64,000 bases of DNA from Symsagittifera roscoffensis (taxonomy: Eukaryota; Xenacoelomorpha; Acoela; Convolutidae). Numbering within the stretch: position 1 is the stretch's first letter; each line of letters starts with the position of its first letter. Made by a program: the position numbers and the translations under genes. Shown here one piece after another: positions 21,530-33,198 of the stretch. The notes beneath the pieces were generated by a model. That model worked only from the letters and a program-made list of their open reading frames with translations. It did no database searches and was not told the DNA's origin. The stretch is taken from NCBI RefSeq assembly GCF_963678635.1, contig NC_087067.1:3855072-3919071 (forward strand), given 5' to 3'.

Positions 21530-22604
21530 GTTTCATAAGATTTGTGTAACTCTCAGACAATACAGGTCAATTCCTATAAATTGGAATTGCTAGACCGTTC
21601 AACTCTAGCTTAGAGAAAATCAAAGTATTTGCAACATGTGCTAGGCTACAAAAACCCACAATATCTAAGTATTTATTTTTAAAAAAACAAATTTTTGGTT
21701 TGAGGAAAAGTTCTAGTCATACAGTTTCCATATTTGAAAAAAGATTAATCAGAGATTTTTCCTACTATGTTTTGGACTCGCATAAAATGTTTATGATTTG
21801 CAATTTTCCATAAATTAAAATAAAACTAGCTGCATTTTTGGTCGGCCAGGATCAAAGAGAACAATTTGATATTGTGAAGACACTCATTGTTCAAACAAAA
21901 ACAACCAAGTATCAGCTCAATTATTAGTTAAACAGCTTCAAAATCAGGCTATTTTTTTACATTAAATAACTTCTTTTTAATTTGCATACACTCAATTTAT
22001 CATTTAAATTCTCTACACGCTGTTCGTATACAATAGATTATTATGTTGAAAAAACTATGTTCTATATTTTTAATTGGAAGCGTTCAAACTTGATCGATAT
22101 GATTGATATGATCCATCCTTTAAGATATATTTTAGAAAATGATTGCCTTAAGACGGTTGTTTATTTAAGAATGAGCAAGCTGGATCAAGTGTCAAAATGA
22201 ACTTCACATTTTGAGGTGATGCTTATACTATGACTTGGCGACGCAAGAACATGGTTTTTTGAAAAACAAATTAAGTTCTTAAGTTTATGTTTCTTTTCGT
22301 AAAAATAATTTACTATTTGGTTTCCAATTTTAGCTTATGCTTTCACTGCACCAATTGATTACCCACCTAATTTATTCTAGATTTTTAATGACGAATCGTC
22401 GCGCCAAATGCTTAATACTAACAAAAAATCTATTTGAACTGCCTTCACTTTTAGTCTATTATTCAAACTCATTTTTTGTAAAAGTCTGAAAAAAGAAAAT
22501 TTAAAAAACAGCAACAACCATTCGACTATGGCGTTTTTTTTAACTTTTCGGTGTCTCATCTTAACTTGTGTATATTAAAAATATAAGTTCTTTAGAATAA
22601 CTGA
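21530..22604. other. Gene-free AT-rich stretch
   Basis: Nothing recognisable between two copies of the twin-hairpin repeat. Short open frames here lack any family resemblance. Confidence 0.5.
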
Positions 22605-23058
22605 TTGTTCCGACTTTCGAAGAAAGCAACGAAATATTTGTGCTCACAGTGGTTTTTCCCCGGACAAATTTCGCTTTTTCGATTGTCAATTTTCGAAGAG
22701 ATTTTTATATATCATTCGAAAGGTATTGTTGTCATGAGCTCAAATTCGAAACGGTATTTCATCTCTGATTATATATTTTTTAAAGTTCTTGGGGTTCCAA
22801 AATGGGAAATTTGGCACACTTGTGACAATTAGCGCGCGATATCTGAAGCATGTTTTTTGTTGTACTTAACATTTTGCTGCATATGAAAAACTCATATATT
22901 TGTACTCTACATAGCGTGTAGGGGAGTACTTCTATAAACAGTCTTCAAATTGTTTCTTTTGCTTCTGAAATTTCTAGCTTTTCAAAAAAGTAACACTACT
23001 TCAAAGACCTTGAAGTGCGGTCGCAACATTCAGAGTTTTGTCTTGATGCGAGCAGCAG
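22605..23058 (+). mobile_element. Twin-hairpin dispersed repeat, diverged copy
   Basis: It starts TTGTTCCGACTTTCGAAGAA and ends GAGTTTTGTCTTGATGCGAG. It keeps TTAGCGCGCGATAT and an AGCGTGTAGGGGAGTA block matching ATATGGCGTGTGGGGGGATG. Confidence 0.75.
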
Positions 23059-23433
23059 TCTTTAAAATACTGATTTCTTGAGTCTAAAAATTAAAAAAGT
23101 TAAATTTTTACCTGCGATCAATCTCCCCAAAATTGAAAAATGAGGGTTTGAAAAGTGTACCTTTAGCGTATTTTACATAAAAATTGAGCGGTTTTTTGCC
23201 TACATAACGCATGAGCAGCAAATAAGTCGGGATCAAAAATTACCAATCAAGCTAATTAGCCTCATTAAGAAGTTACCAGATGGAAAATAAGTCACTGTCT
23301 GTATAGCGCCGTGTGCTGTAGCGATGAAAGCAATATAAAAATTAAAGCTAATTTGATTTTTTAAGAAACCAACAAAACTGTGAATGATTGGGCTACAAAA
23401 GGAATAAAAAAAGTTTTATCTATTTAAATTGAA

Positions 23434-23736
23434 TTAAATTAAATGTTTGTGGGCAATTCCATTGCGGTTAGGTGAAACATTTACGAACCACCCACAATTT
23501 TTACTGTATAGGACAGCACCATAGGACCTAAAGGTCCATTCGAAGTGCTCAGAATGTACGGTTTTTTTGTTAGAAAGTCCCGTTACAGTGTCATGAGCGT
23601 ATAATATAGATTTTGTTTCCTGGTGAGAGTTTTTATCAATAATGTAATTTTCGAAAAGCACTGGACCAAAAAAATTTCCTTGAAGGACACCGAAGCTACT
23701 TTTCCTTAGTTCTGAGCTGGCATGGTTAGTGGCCAC
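23434..23736 (-). pseudogene. LINE reverse transcriptase fragment with YAHD
   Basis: An open minus-strand stretch reads GVLQGNFFGPVLFENYI (from the G-x-P-Q-G-S-x-x-G-P-x-L-F block) and, about 20 residues on, SILYAHDTVTG (from Y-A-D-D-T-V). The first catalytic Asp of the YADD pair is His and the P of PQG is Leu, so it is inactive. It retains about 100 codons without a stop despite these changes. No endonuclease is attached. Confidence 0.75.
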
Positions 23737-24276
23737 ATAAAAACGTATATGTCTTAACTAAATCTTTTTAAGAGACCACTTGGTTCTATTAATCCATGTG
23801 ACTCTCTGGGTTAACTGGATTAAGTGATCATTTGTAACGAATGGTTTTTTCAATGGTTTAGGATCTCCATGGTGTCATTTTGTTTTATCCAAAAATCCTA
23901 AGCTTTCCAGATCCTAAACTTTCCAGAAGCTTGATATTTAGTGCCAGTAAGGCTGATTACCCTTTTTTGACTAATTACCTTTTTTAAAGGCTGAGTTTAA
24001 GTTGGTGAATTCAGGGCAACCTGGAAAAAAGAAATTATCAAATTTTTGTTTTTATTGGTGCAAGAACTCGTCTAGCAGTTTTTAAAAAGTAGTTTTTCAA
24101 ACTAATAAAAGCTGTCAAGTTTTCTTTTGATAGATTGTAATACTGCGAAAACCTCTTTTTGACCAAAATGTAGCAGTTACATTGAAACTTTAGTATCTAT
24201 CCTGAATAATTACATTCCATCAGTAAACATGCTGGCCAGGATTCAGCAAAAATACTCCAAAATCTCTTCACCCTTT

Positions 24277-24827
24277 TTGTTCCGACTTTCGATACGAAAG
24301 TAATTGTTCCGACTTTCGATACGAAAGTAACGGAATATTTGTGCTCGGGGTGGGTTTTTTTTTTCTTCAGACAAATTTCGACTTTTTAACTAACCATTTT
24401 TGACCGAATTTTTAAATATTATTCGAAAGCTATTGTTGATATTTCACCTGTGACCATTTTTTGTAAAGTTAGAGGGTTTAAAGATTGCCATTTTGGCCAT
24501 TTTGACCAATTTGGGACGATTAACGCGCGATATAATTCAAGCTTTTAACGCGTAAGCGGAGATTTAATCCGTCTTATAAATCATTCCAAATTGGTTGAAC
24601 GAAGCTTATTTGCCATAATTGATTTGTTACAAGGAACGAAATCTATCTTTTTATACTTTATATGGCGTGTGGGGGGATGATTTTCATAAAAAATTTCAAA
24701 TTTTAGAAAAAAAAAATTTCATTTTATTTTATTTCATTTAATTTTTTTATGTTATTACTGCTGATCCATAAACCTTAAAAGGCAGTCGGAACATTCAGGG
24801 CTTCGCCCTGATACGAGCAGTCTTGTT
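24277..24827 (+). mobile_element. Twin-hairpin dispersed repeat, copy with duplicated 5' hairpin
   Basis: The 5' hairpin ACTTTCGATACGAAAGT occurs twice in tandem (about 24284-24303 and 24305-24325). The body matches 20996-21529 closely, and the 3' end reads GGGCTTCGCCCTGATACGAG. It is the best-preserved partner of the reference copy. Confidence 0.85.
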
Positions 24828-27800
24828 TTATTTTTAAAATTCAAAAACAATCTGTAGTCAGTTTTTGCTGATTTTTCTTGTTTTGTATAATTGGGTAGCA
24901 TTAATTGTTTTCTAAGCGGTAGCATTTTTCACTTGATTTTTTTTTCAGAACTTGCCTTTTCTTAAACTTGAAATTTGGGTTGTTTTTAATATAGCGGAGC
25001 AAAATTATCAAAAAAATCTTCAAGGTTTTTGCTGCTTTTCAATTTCTTTTTCCGTCCTTTTTTGACTGTTCTAGATGTTTTGTTATTCGATCTTGAATAT
25101 CATCGTTGATTTCCTTATTAATGGGTCCATTTTAAGTCTCAACCACTTTCTGGACTGTAGTAATTCTCCACGCTTCTGTTAATTTAGAAGTGTAATGACC
25201 TTTTAAAAACGTTTTCAGGTTGTCCATATTTTCATCATGGCTGCTATAAGAAATTCTAAGCAAGTCTTTTTGATTAATTTTAGCAGCCAGTTAATTTTTA
25301 AAGTGATTTTGTTTGTTGATGTTGGTGGAAAGTGAATTATCATTAGAACAGTACAACAAATTTGTGCGATAAGGGCAATGGTTTAAACTTTAATGTTAAT
25401 ATCCGTTTTCTTGCCTCTAGTTTTGTACTTTTTGATCTTTTCTAAAATATGCATCAACTCCGCCTTCGCTTTTTATCTGCAGTTTTTTCACTTTTAGCCC
25501 TCGATGTTAAAAAATTACTGTTTTGTTCATTTTTCAGCCAAGTCTCATTTTTACAATAAGTTGTATTTACAATTTTTTATCCTCAGCTTCTGGCAAGATT
25601 CATAAAATATACGTGAGGATTGTTGTGATAGAGAAATCGCAGCGACTAAAAATCGTAAGATCTCTTATGAATCTGCTTCTCAAAATAGAAAAAAGTGTTT
25701 AGTTTTTTGTGATTTATACATCTATTACATAAATAATTGAAAGGAAGCCAAATCAAGCAAAAATCAGAAAAAAAGTCAAGAATTAAACTTTTAAAATTTT
25801 ATCAACACGGGAACTTGTTTTTCAAAACGTGCATTCAGATTTCTTTTTTGACATATTTTTCAGGTCTAAAATTCAACCTACTCATGTGAAAATGATTTAC
25901 AAAAATCAGGAAAATTGAAACAGACAAATTTTTTTGTTTTTTTTTACTAATAAATGTTAACATTCAATTACTGATAAATTTTAACCACTTCAAATCACAA
26001 GCTTTGGTTTTAAAATTTTCAGCTGTTTTTAATTAGTCGTTTTCTCAAATATTGCATCAGCCAACAAAAATTTTGTTTTGATTCAATCTGTTAAAACATA
26101 GCCTGAATTTCAGTTTTTAAATTAAAAGTAGAGTTACGATTATATGGAAACTCTAAGCAGATGTTGTCAAAAAATATATCTCAAATTTTTCCGTTCTGAT
26201 CGAAAACAAATTTGATTTGCAAAAACCGATAATAAAAATTTTGAGTTTGGATGTCGAACTTTAGAAGTTACAGTGAAACTCTACAGTTTTGAGGCCACAG
26301 CTAAAGTAGAGTTTTACTTAAAATTAGATTCTCAACTAACTGCAACGCTGAAAGCCATAAAAAATCTCTTACAAAATGAGTAGCTGGTTTTAAAAAAGTT
26401 GTTGACTTACCAGATTGTGATGAGAGAAAAAAAAGTTTTTGATTTTGTCGATGAAAGTTCTATTATTGTAATGAAAATAATCATTGATGCAAAAAAAAAT
26501 TTATAAAAAGTATTTAGTTATTAGATTCTTTTCATTTTTCCTAAAGCTTTCCTACGGAAGAACAATTGATTGGGTTTTGAATACTAGAAAATTCAAAAGG
26601 CTGTAAAAACCTACACAAAACGACCCAGCGACGTCATTTTTTGTTTCCTAATTATTGTAACAATGGCGTTCACAGTTGTAAAGACAATTACTTGCAAAAA
26701 TGAACTATGCACAGCCTTCTACTGACATTTAATTTTCAAAATGGAAAGAAATTAATAACTTTTTGAAACGTAAACTTAAAATGAAATTTTTGAACTTGAT
26801 TGCTGCTCTAAATTTTTTTTCTCGAAGTATGTTTAATCACACGAAAGATTAGGTCGCCATGTAAACTGTTCCAAAAACAATTTTGGCTTCATTTGCTTTA
26901 CTTTAAAATTATAAAACTTTGCACAAAAACGAGAGCTTGATTTTGAACAATTACAATAAAAAATATCCATTTAACAATCCATTCAAATATGAAATTTAAT
27001 TAATTTAATGTCGAATATTTTTTTCTGAAATAAGCCAATTATGAGAAAAAACTAATTTGAAGTTACACATTCAGTTAAGCTTGAATTATTTTTTTCCACG
27101 CAAAATCCTATGATTAAAGTATGACTTGTACGACTTCGTACAAAATATCACTTCGGAGCGGAAATTTTCCAGCAGAATTAAAATACTTTTATCCCGGTTT
27201 TTGAATCAATTTTTAAAGTTGATCTGTTTAGAAACAAAGAAAAAAGTAGCAAAAATTTTTACCTTTTTGTAAAAAATTTTTTTAGTTCGACTCTGCAAAA
27301 ATAATTTTTGTAACGCAGGAATTATTTTTGCGTATATGATGAGCTCAAAAGAAAAGAAGTCTTAAACCCATTTTATAACCACATGTTTTTTCATTAGGCA
27401 GAACACTCGATTGCTGATTGAGTAATGCAAAGACTGGAAAAAGTGAACCACCAAAATCATTTTTTGCCTAAATTTTGTTTCAAAATTTTTTAAGTTTGTG
27501 AGAAACAATAAAAGGAAGTTATAAAGATCTTCATATGCATATAATTTTTTAAAAAAGTTTTAATATAGAAAAAACTGAAGATTGATCTGCTACGAATTAC
27601 TTGTTAAATTTTGCTTAAAACAAAAAACGGACCTTGCTGAATATCAATCCCCCTTTCTCTACTGCAAAAAATTTGAGGATTTGAAAAATTTTTTTAAATT
27701 GAGAGTAACCACGGTTAAAAAAGCAGTTATCAATGTACAACGATTTGCAATGAAAACCCTATCATCAATATACTATTTTTCTCAGCAATCAGGAAATTAT

Positions 27801-28620
27801 TTTTCTTTCCAATTTTAAACTTTTTCTACAATTCTACAAAGCGATTTGCTTATTGATTTCTCAATGATAAGTGCAGATCAGCTATTTAAGTTTTTTTCTT
27901 CTAAAATTCACAATATCCAAAATATTTGAGAAAAAATTGTATCTTATTTAGTTCTGATGCTCGAAAAACAATTTTGGCCCCAGAAAACCAGATTCCTCCA
28001 ATGCAGAAAAACATTGCTGCGTGTATGACAAGCAAAAAAAGTTCAAGTCATTTTGTCGCCCTAGTATCCAATAGGAGAAACAATTGATGTTGACTAAAAT
28101 ACAATAAAAAAGGTAAAAAGAGAAAAAATTTAACTTGAAATTCTACAGCTTTGAAACAATATTATTCTATGTGTGCAACTGTTACAACTGTTTATATATA
28201 CATTAAAATAAACTTATAAAGAATACTTAAATGTATCTCTTGGCATGAGTGACTGTATAAAAAAGACTGTATGCAAGTATGTAAATATTTATGAAGCAAT
28301 TAACAAACAATGAAAAAAAAATACAAAGCAAGGAATCTTGATTCACATTTTTTTCAACCTGAAAAACGGACGCCCTAATCCTTCCCTAGCATGTTTTTTG
28401 ACCGTCTTATTAACCGTTGATACGTCTTGCTCTGTCCATTTTCGACAAATGATCATAAATGTTTCCAAAGTCGGATTTGGTACGAAACGTGTCAACTTTC
28501 GTGAGACATTTTAAAGATTGAGATATCTATTGGAACCATATCGAAACTTGTATTTATCATTGGTTATTATTATGATATTTTATCTCTATAATATATTAAA
28601 TACTAACCAATCATACTCCA
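24828..28620. other. Gene-free AT-rich stretch, possible retroelement relic near 25000-25450
   Basis: No supported gene. On the minus strand at about 25000-25450, discontinuous frames give lysine-rich segments (EQSKKDGKR; KINWLAAKINQKDLL) that look like decayed retroelement protein, but no diagnostic motif was found. The remainder is homopolymer-rich AT sequence. Confidence 0.35.
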
Positions 28621-28647
28621 TCAAACTATCAACCTATTTATTTGTAA

Positions 28648-28675
28648 GTGTTGAAACTACTTGTAGTTTCAACAC
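28648..28675. repeat. Perfect 13-bp inverted repeat with 2-nt loop
   Basis: GTGTTGAAACTAC, then TT, then GTAGTTTCAACAC. It lies at the left edge of a compositionally distinct island. Its role is unknown; it may be the end of an element. Confidence 0.85.
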
Positions 28676-29960
28676 CAGAACAATTTGAATTAAGCTTAGA
28701 ATACAGTTGTTCTCACTTTGGAACTAATTCGCGTAAACCGTTGTACACTAAATCTATTGAGACGAGAAGATATAAGAGTAAAATGAGTATAGTAACCAAT
28801 ACATAACTCATCTGGTGCGACCTAAAGTCTCGAACAGACCTTAACTAACCTAGACTTAGACAAAAATTAGATTACAATCAGACAAATACAACATTTCAAA
28901 AATGTTATATGACAAAAACTTAGTAGATATGTCTCTACGCCTCCATAGGTCAGACCCAATATACCGAACAATACGAGAACTACCCGGTATTGGAAGAAGA
29001 ACTCGAACAAGAGACGACATACGACTAGGAAGAAATCTACCAATCAATTTCATGATAGTACGACATAAACGAGATCAAACTTTTGTATTTAGAATATTAC
29101 CAGCAGTAAATTTAAATTTTCATTTACTGACATAAAATTTTGAAGAATCATCTTCAATAACCTTTCATGGCGCTAAACCTAATAATTATACAATAACGAC
29201 TGATAAAAACAACATTTGTCGTTTTCCTTAAATCAGCTATATATTAAATAACATATATATTAAATTAAAAAAAACATTTATTGAATATAAAAAACAAAAA
29301 TTAGTTAGTATAAATCATTCATCGTTAGTATATATAAATCATCTCTTCATCTCAGCTTCATCACCTAAAACATAACAGCGAATTTCAAAAACTAACAATC
29401 ATTAAAACTAAAACTTAACCTTGACCCTTTAATAATAAACTATCAAGGCTTATCCTTACTTTCACTTAAATTAATTTCATTTAAATTAACAGATCATCAA
29501 GACTTTCCTTGGATCTTTAAATTAATTAGACTCTTTCTAAACTCCTAAATATTCAAAATTCTGATCATCAAGGCCTATCCTTGGATCACATAGAACAATT
29601 TTGTTCTCCCGCTCCCAACTTAATTAGTATCTAACGACCTCGAACGTCGGTTCACTACCCAACCCTTATTAAAGACCCAGAATTAACAGAAATTTTTCAA
29701 AAAAACTAACCGTTTTAATTAACATAAACAGTGAAGAACTTCGGTTACTCATCCTTCACTTGAGCCCCTCCTCTTAGATGACCCAGGCTAAAACACTTAA
29801 ACTTAGTAAGTGATAAAATAGTATCTAACAAACTACTTGCGTTCTAATTATACCTGAACCTTGTGGATTGATTTACTATTCTCCAACCCTTGATCACAAA
29901 TCACAACCCCTAAGTAAGATTAGGTAAGTCTATCTTCCCTTTTCTATCCCATTTTCTAAA
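28676..29960. other. G-poor, A/C-rich island of unknown nature
   Basis: Roughly 1.3 kb in which the plus strand has few G residues, unlike the flanks. It contains a short open frame at 28902-29135 with an Arg-rich run (RTIRELPGIGRRTRTRDDIR) that I do not recognise, a TATA-like AGTATATATAAATCATC near 29327, and repeated CTATCCTTGGATC-like phrases (ATCAAGACTTTCCTTGGATC; ATCAAGGCCTATCCTTGGAT). It could be a long LTR or other insertion, but no paired copy lies in the window. Confidence 0.4.
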
Positions 29961-30108
29961 ATAAACTTTTTGCCTCAATATTATAGAGGGTGAAAACTGA
30001 CGTTTCTGTTCGGTAGAGCACGACTAACAGGATAAGGATTTATAAACTATCAAAAGTAAGCCACGTGATTTCAATGATAATTGAAAAGTTCTTTTTTTTT
30101 CATGAGAA

Positions 30109-30294
30109 TTGGTTTCTTGTTCGGATAAAATTGAAAATGCATTGGGACAAGGAAATCCTTCTGGACAAGGAAATCCTTCTGGCGCTACACTCGCTATCAA
30201 GTCCGGTAATTGTAATTCCAATGAACAGCTGAATCTTTCAACTATTTCAGATTTCTACGAAAAAAAAGTACGCCGAATCTATCAAAGTTTTTAA
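30109..30294 (+). other. Short open frame with an 18-bp tandem duplication
   Basis: GGACAAGGAAATCCTTCT occurs twice in tandem, so the frame encodes GQGNPSGQGNPSG in a 61-codon stretch ending RRIYQSF. It may be a piece of an exon or chance. No splice or domain evidence. Confidence 0.25.
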
Positions 30295-31267
30295 CTAAGT
30301 ACATTCAGCTTACTCTAGAGTTTTCTTCACTATTCAGCGTACAGGTCAGTTTGTGCCTGGGTAAAAATAACAATTTTTATATGTCTAAAAGCATTACAAA
30401 AAAACCGAAAATATTTATTTATACGGGCTAATCGATGAAGCGAGCTGAGAAGTGCCAAAAAACAATAAAGTGATTAAATTTTATAGGTGAGTAAGTTCTG
30501 CAGTTTTTTGCATTCAAAGAAAGCTTCAAGTTATGCAACTCCATTTGTTACCTGGATATTTGTGAGGGGATGTTACCTGGATGTTTGTGGTTTACCGGGG
30601 TTTACTGGATTTAGTTGCGAAATGTGCCGCTAAATTTAAGAGGGGCGAAATATATCTTGGGCGAAACGTGGGACATTCAGTTTTATCGGAGTGTGATTCA
30701 ACGAGATGTTTTTGATTAGTTACTATTCTTTTCTGTCAAGATTTCAGTAATGAAAACCAGACAATTTTAGACAAAAAAATGAAAACGCGAGTTTTTTGTT
30801 TGTTTCATTGCTTCAAAAAAAAGTCGCACCGCACTGTTTTTCTCCCTGATTCTTATGCACGAATGACAGGTGCAAATTTTGAAATCAAAAAAATTGACCT
30901 AAAGAAATGATGCCAGCAATAAACAAATTCGATTCCCGCATTGAGCTTTCAAAGATAAGAATAGATTATAATGGATTTTCATGGTCTTCCTTCATAAATT
31001 GCTAAAACATTCGATTATAATGGAATACTTATCGATTATGAAAGAAAATAAAGTAGAATTCAATTGAAGCCATAAGAATCGATTAAAACGAATTATAAGG
31101 GATCATAATTGATTATAATAAAATGTAGTGGATTATAGGCAACTTTTATGAGTAAACGCCTGGATTTTTGATATCCTTGATAGTATATATTCAAAACTTG
31201 AATGTCACAATCGCTAAATTGTGTTTTACTTTTGGCTACAGCAAAAAATATGTATTGTTTTGTACTT
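30295..31267. other. Gene-free stretch with GATTATAA-rich repeat
   Basis: No supported gene. At about 30955-31140 the sequence repeats GATTATAATGGA-type phrases, related to similar sequence at about 32100-32265 and 43650-43850. These appear to be copies of an AT-rich dispersed element. Confidence 0.5.
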
Positions 31268-31525
31268 GTCTTTTTGGCTCTTTTTCCTTCCCCCCCCCCC
31301 CCACCAGCGAAATTTTAATAGTAAAATTTTGTTCACATCATTGGATTGTTACAAAAATTGGTATGCGGACTAATTAGGCCTTGACAAACATTTTTGGTCT
31401 TCTTACTAAACCTTGTAAAACCCCTCGTTACAACATAAAAATATAAAAATGATGTATGTGAGGTGGGGGGGGGGGGGGGGTGTGGGGGGGGGGGAGGGGG
31501 GGAAAGGAAAAAGAGCCGTCTTTTT
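31268..31525. mobile_element. MITE with GGCTCTTTTTCC termini and perfect 8-bp TSD
   Basis: The element spans 31276-31517 (242 bp), with ends GGCTCTTTTTCCTTCCCCC and the inverse (GGAAAAAGAGCC). It is flanked by identical 8-bp GTCTTTTT at 31268-31275 and 31518-31525. The interior carries ATGCGGACTAATTAGGCC and a TTTTGGTCTTCTTACT block that recur in the copies at 38714, 39514 and 40718. The poly-C and poly-G arms are expanded here. The 8-bp target site suggests hAT. Confidence 0.9.
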
Positions 31526-31701
31526 TCTACTTGTGTCCCCATCCCCCTAAATCCCTAAATAATTAACATTACTTTCTCACACTAACATTCTTACTTCCTT
31601 CACTTACCCTCACCTTCCCCCACCACTTACCCATTACTATATATCCTGTAAAATTCGTAAGAATTGCCGTAAATGCGTGCCTCTTACCCTCCCCCCCCCC
31701 T

Positions 31702-31736
<35 letters not shown>

Positions 31737-32269
31737 TTAACAACCATTGATTCCACCCTACGAACCTTTACGAAACACACCCCCTCCCAAAAAAATCAAA
31801 AAACTTAAGGGGGTGTCAAGTAGGTGTGTGAGGGAGAGAAGGTGTTTGTGTGGGAGTAAGTGGGGGGAGAGCAGTTGTGTTGGCGTAGTTGGGGGTGGGT
31901 AAGGTTGGGTGCACAGATGGGGATGGGTAGGTGGGAGAGCGCTTAGGTTTGGTGGGATGGCATATGTGGGGTGGGGATAGGCGTGCGGGAATGGGTGTTC
32001 AAAATTGAAAAGACCTGGATTTAATGTGTGAGCGATATGATTTTGCAACGTCTGATTAACTGTGAGTAAGTTTAGAACTCGAGTAGGCTGTAAGTAATGC
32101 AGAAACGCTAAATGGATTCCAAATGTATTGTATTTAACTTAATCATGCATTACGATTGATTATAATCGATTGCGTAGTCCCAAAATGTAATTATAATTGA
32201 TTATTATGGCAATGTTTTTCATCATGAAAATTAATAATAATCGATTATAGTTCATGGAACCTCACTGCA
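31526..32269. other. C-rich then G-rich simple sequence with GATTATAA repeat
   Basis: The region holds a CCCTCCCCCC tract and (CA)n at 31707-31733, then a G/T-rich stretch to about 32000, then a GATTATAA-type segment at 32100-32265. A similar G-rich plus GATTATAA arrangement occurs at 43370-43850. The proline/histidine-rich minus-strand frame is simple sequence, not a gene. Confidence 0.6.
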
Positions 32270-32321
32270 GCTGTCTCAAAACAAAAGAAAAGACGTTAAA
32301 ATCCTTCCTGTCTGCAATCAA

Positions 32322-33193
32322 ATGGCGAATCTCAATACCTTATTCGATGAAATAAAAGATACAGTAAATATTGATCCTAAATTGAAAGGCCTATTACAAT
32401 GGCTAATTGAGAATGTAAATACTAAGGATGATATCATTGTTGAATTGTAAAATTGGATGCATTTTCTAGAGAATAAAGTTAATGAAATGGAAAGATATAG
32501 TTCAAAAGATTGTGTTATTTTGCAAAATTTACCTTTACGTTCCGGAAACTTTACCCAAGATGCCCTGGCTTTTTGTAAAGAAATTATGGGCGTGGCGTGG
32601 AAGTGAACAGCTAAGACCTGAAGTCATGACATCCCCTCGGCCCTGTGAGTCAAAACCAAACATATGTGGTTATAGTGAAATTTGTCCACTTTGATATTAA
32701 AAAAAAAAACAGAATTTATGGCAGAAAAAAGTTATTGAAAGATTTTTTGCACCCTGTAAATAAGCAACCAGGGTATATAACAGAGAGACTTACTCAGCGC
32801 GATTCAGAGCTTCTTGATTATTCTCGGGGTTTGGGAATGTACACAGTTACATATAATTGTGCTCCTCAAGTTTTCGCTTCGAAAGCAGATGGTGGATTTC
32901 AAAGGCACAACTTAGTTGATATTAAGGATGCTGATCAAATTTTCTAAAACAAGAATCCAATGATGGCAAGACAGGCAATTAATGCTAGAAATCAAAATCC
33001 TCGAGTAGTACAAAATAATCAAAACAACTTTTCTCGCCCTCCTATTGTTTCATTGAGGAAACGTGACAGAGAAATAACCCCGAATAATGTGGAAAGAAAT
33101 CATCTGATTGATGAATTGTGCAGTAGGCTATCGGATCCCGTTAAATTGGTGCAATTTGTGGAATCACTTCAAATTCGTCAACAACGGAAATAA
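32322..33193 (+). pseudogene. LINE ORF1 (RRM-like nucleic-acid-binding protein), broken
   Basis: It starts MANLNTLFDEIKDTVN and has an in-frame stop after about 42 codons, then ENKVNEMERYSSKDCVILQN typical of LINE ORF1 proteins with a coiled coil leading to an RRM. A frame shift near 32600-32645 leads to VVIVKFVHFDIKKKNRIYGR, ITERLTQRDSELLDYSRGLG and APQVFASKADGGFQRH. A stop near 32945 separates a C-terminal piece rich in Asn, Gln and Arg ending at 33193. In a live element it would bind the element RNA. Confidence 0.8.
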
Positions 33194-33198
33194 TACTA

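Noticed and set aside
28902-29135. A host gene in the G-poor island
   Set aside because: Only 77 codons, no recognisable motif and no splice context. It is left as part of an unidentified insertion.
31758-32048. Pro/His-rich 96-codon minus-strand frame
   Set aside because: Its composition is explained by G/T-rich simple sequence. No motif or splice support.
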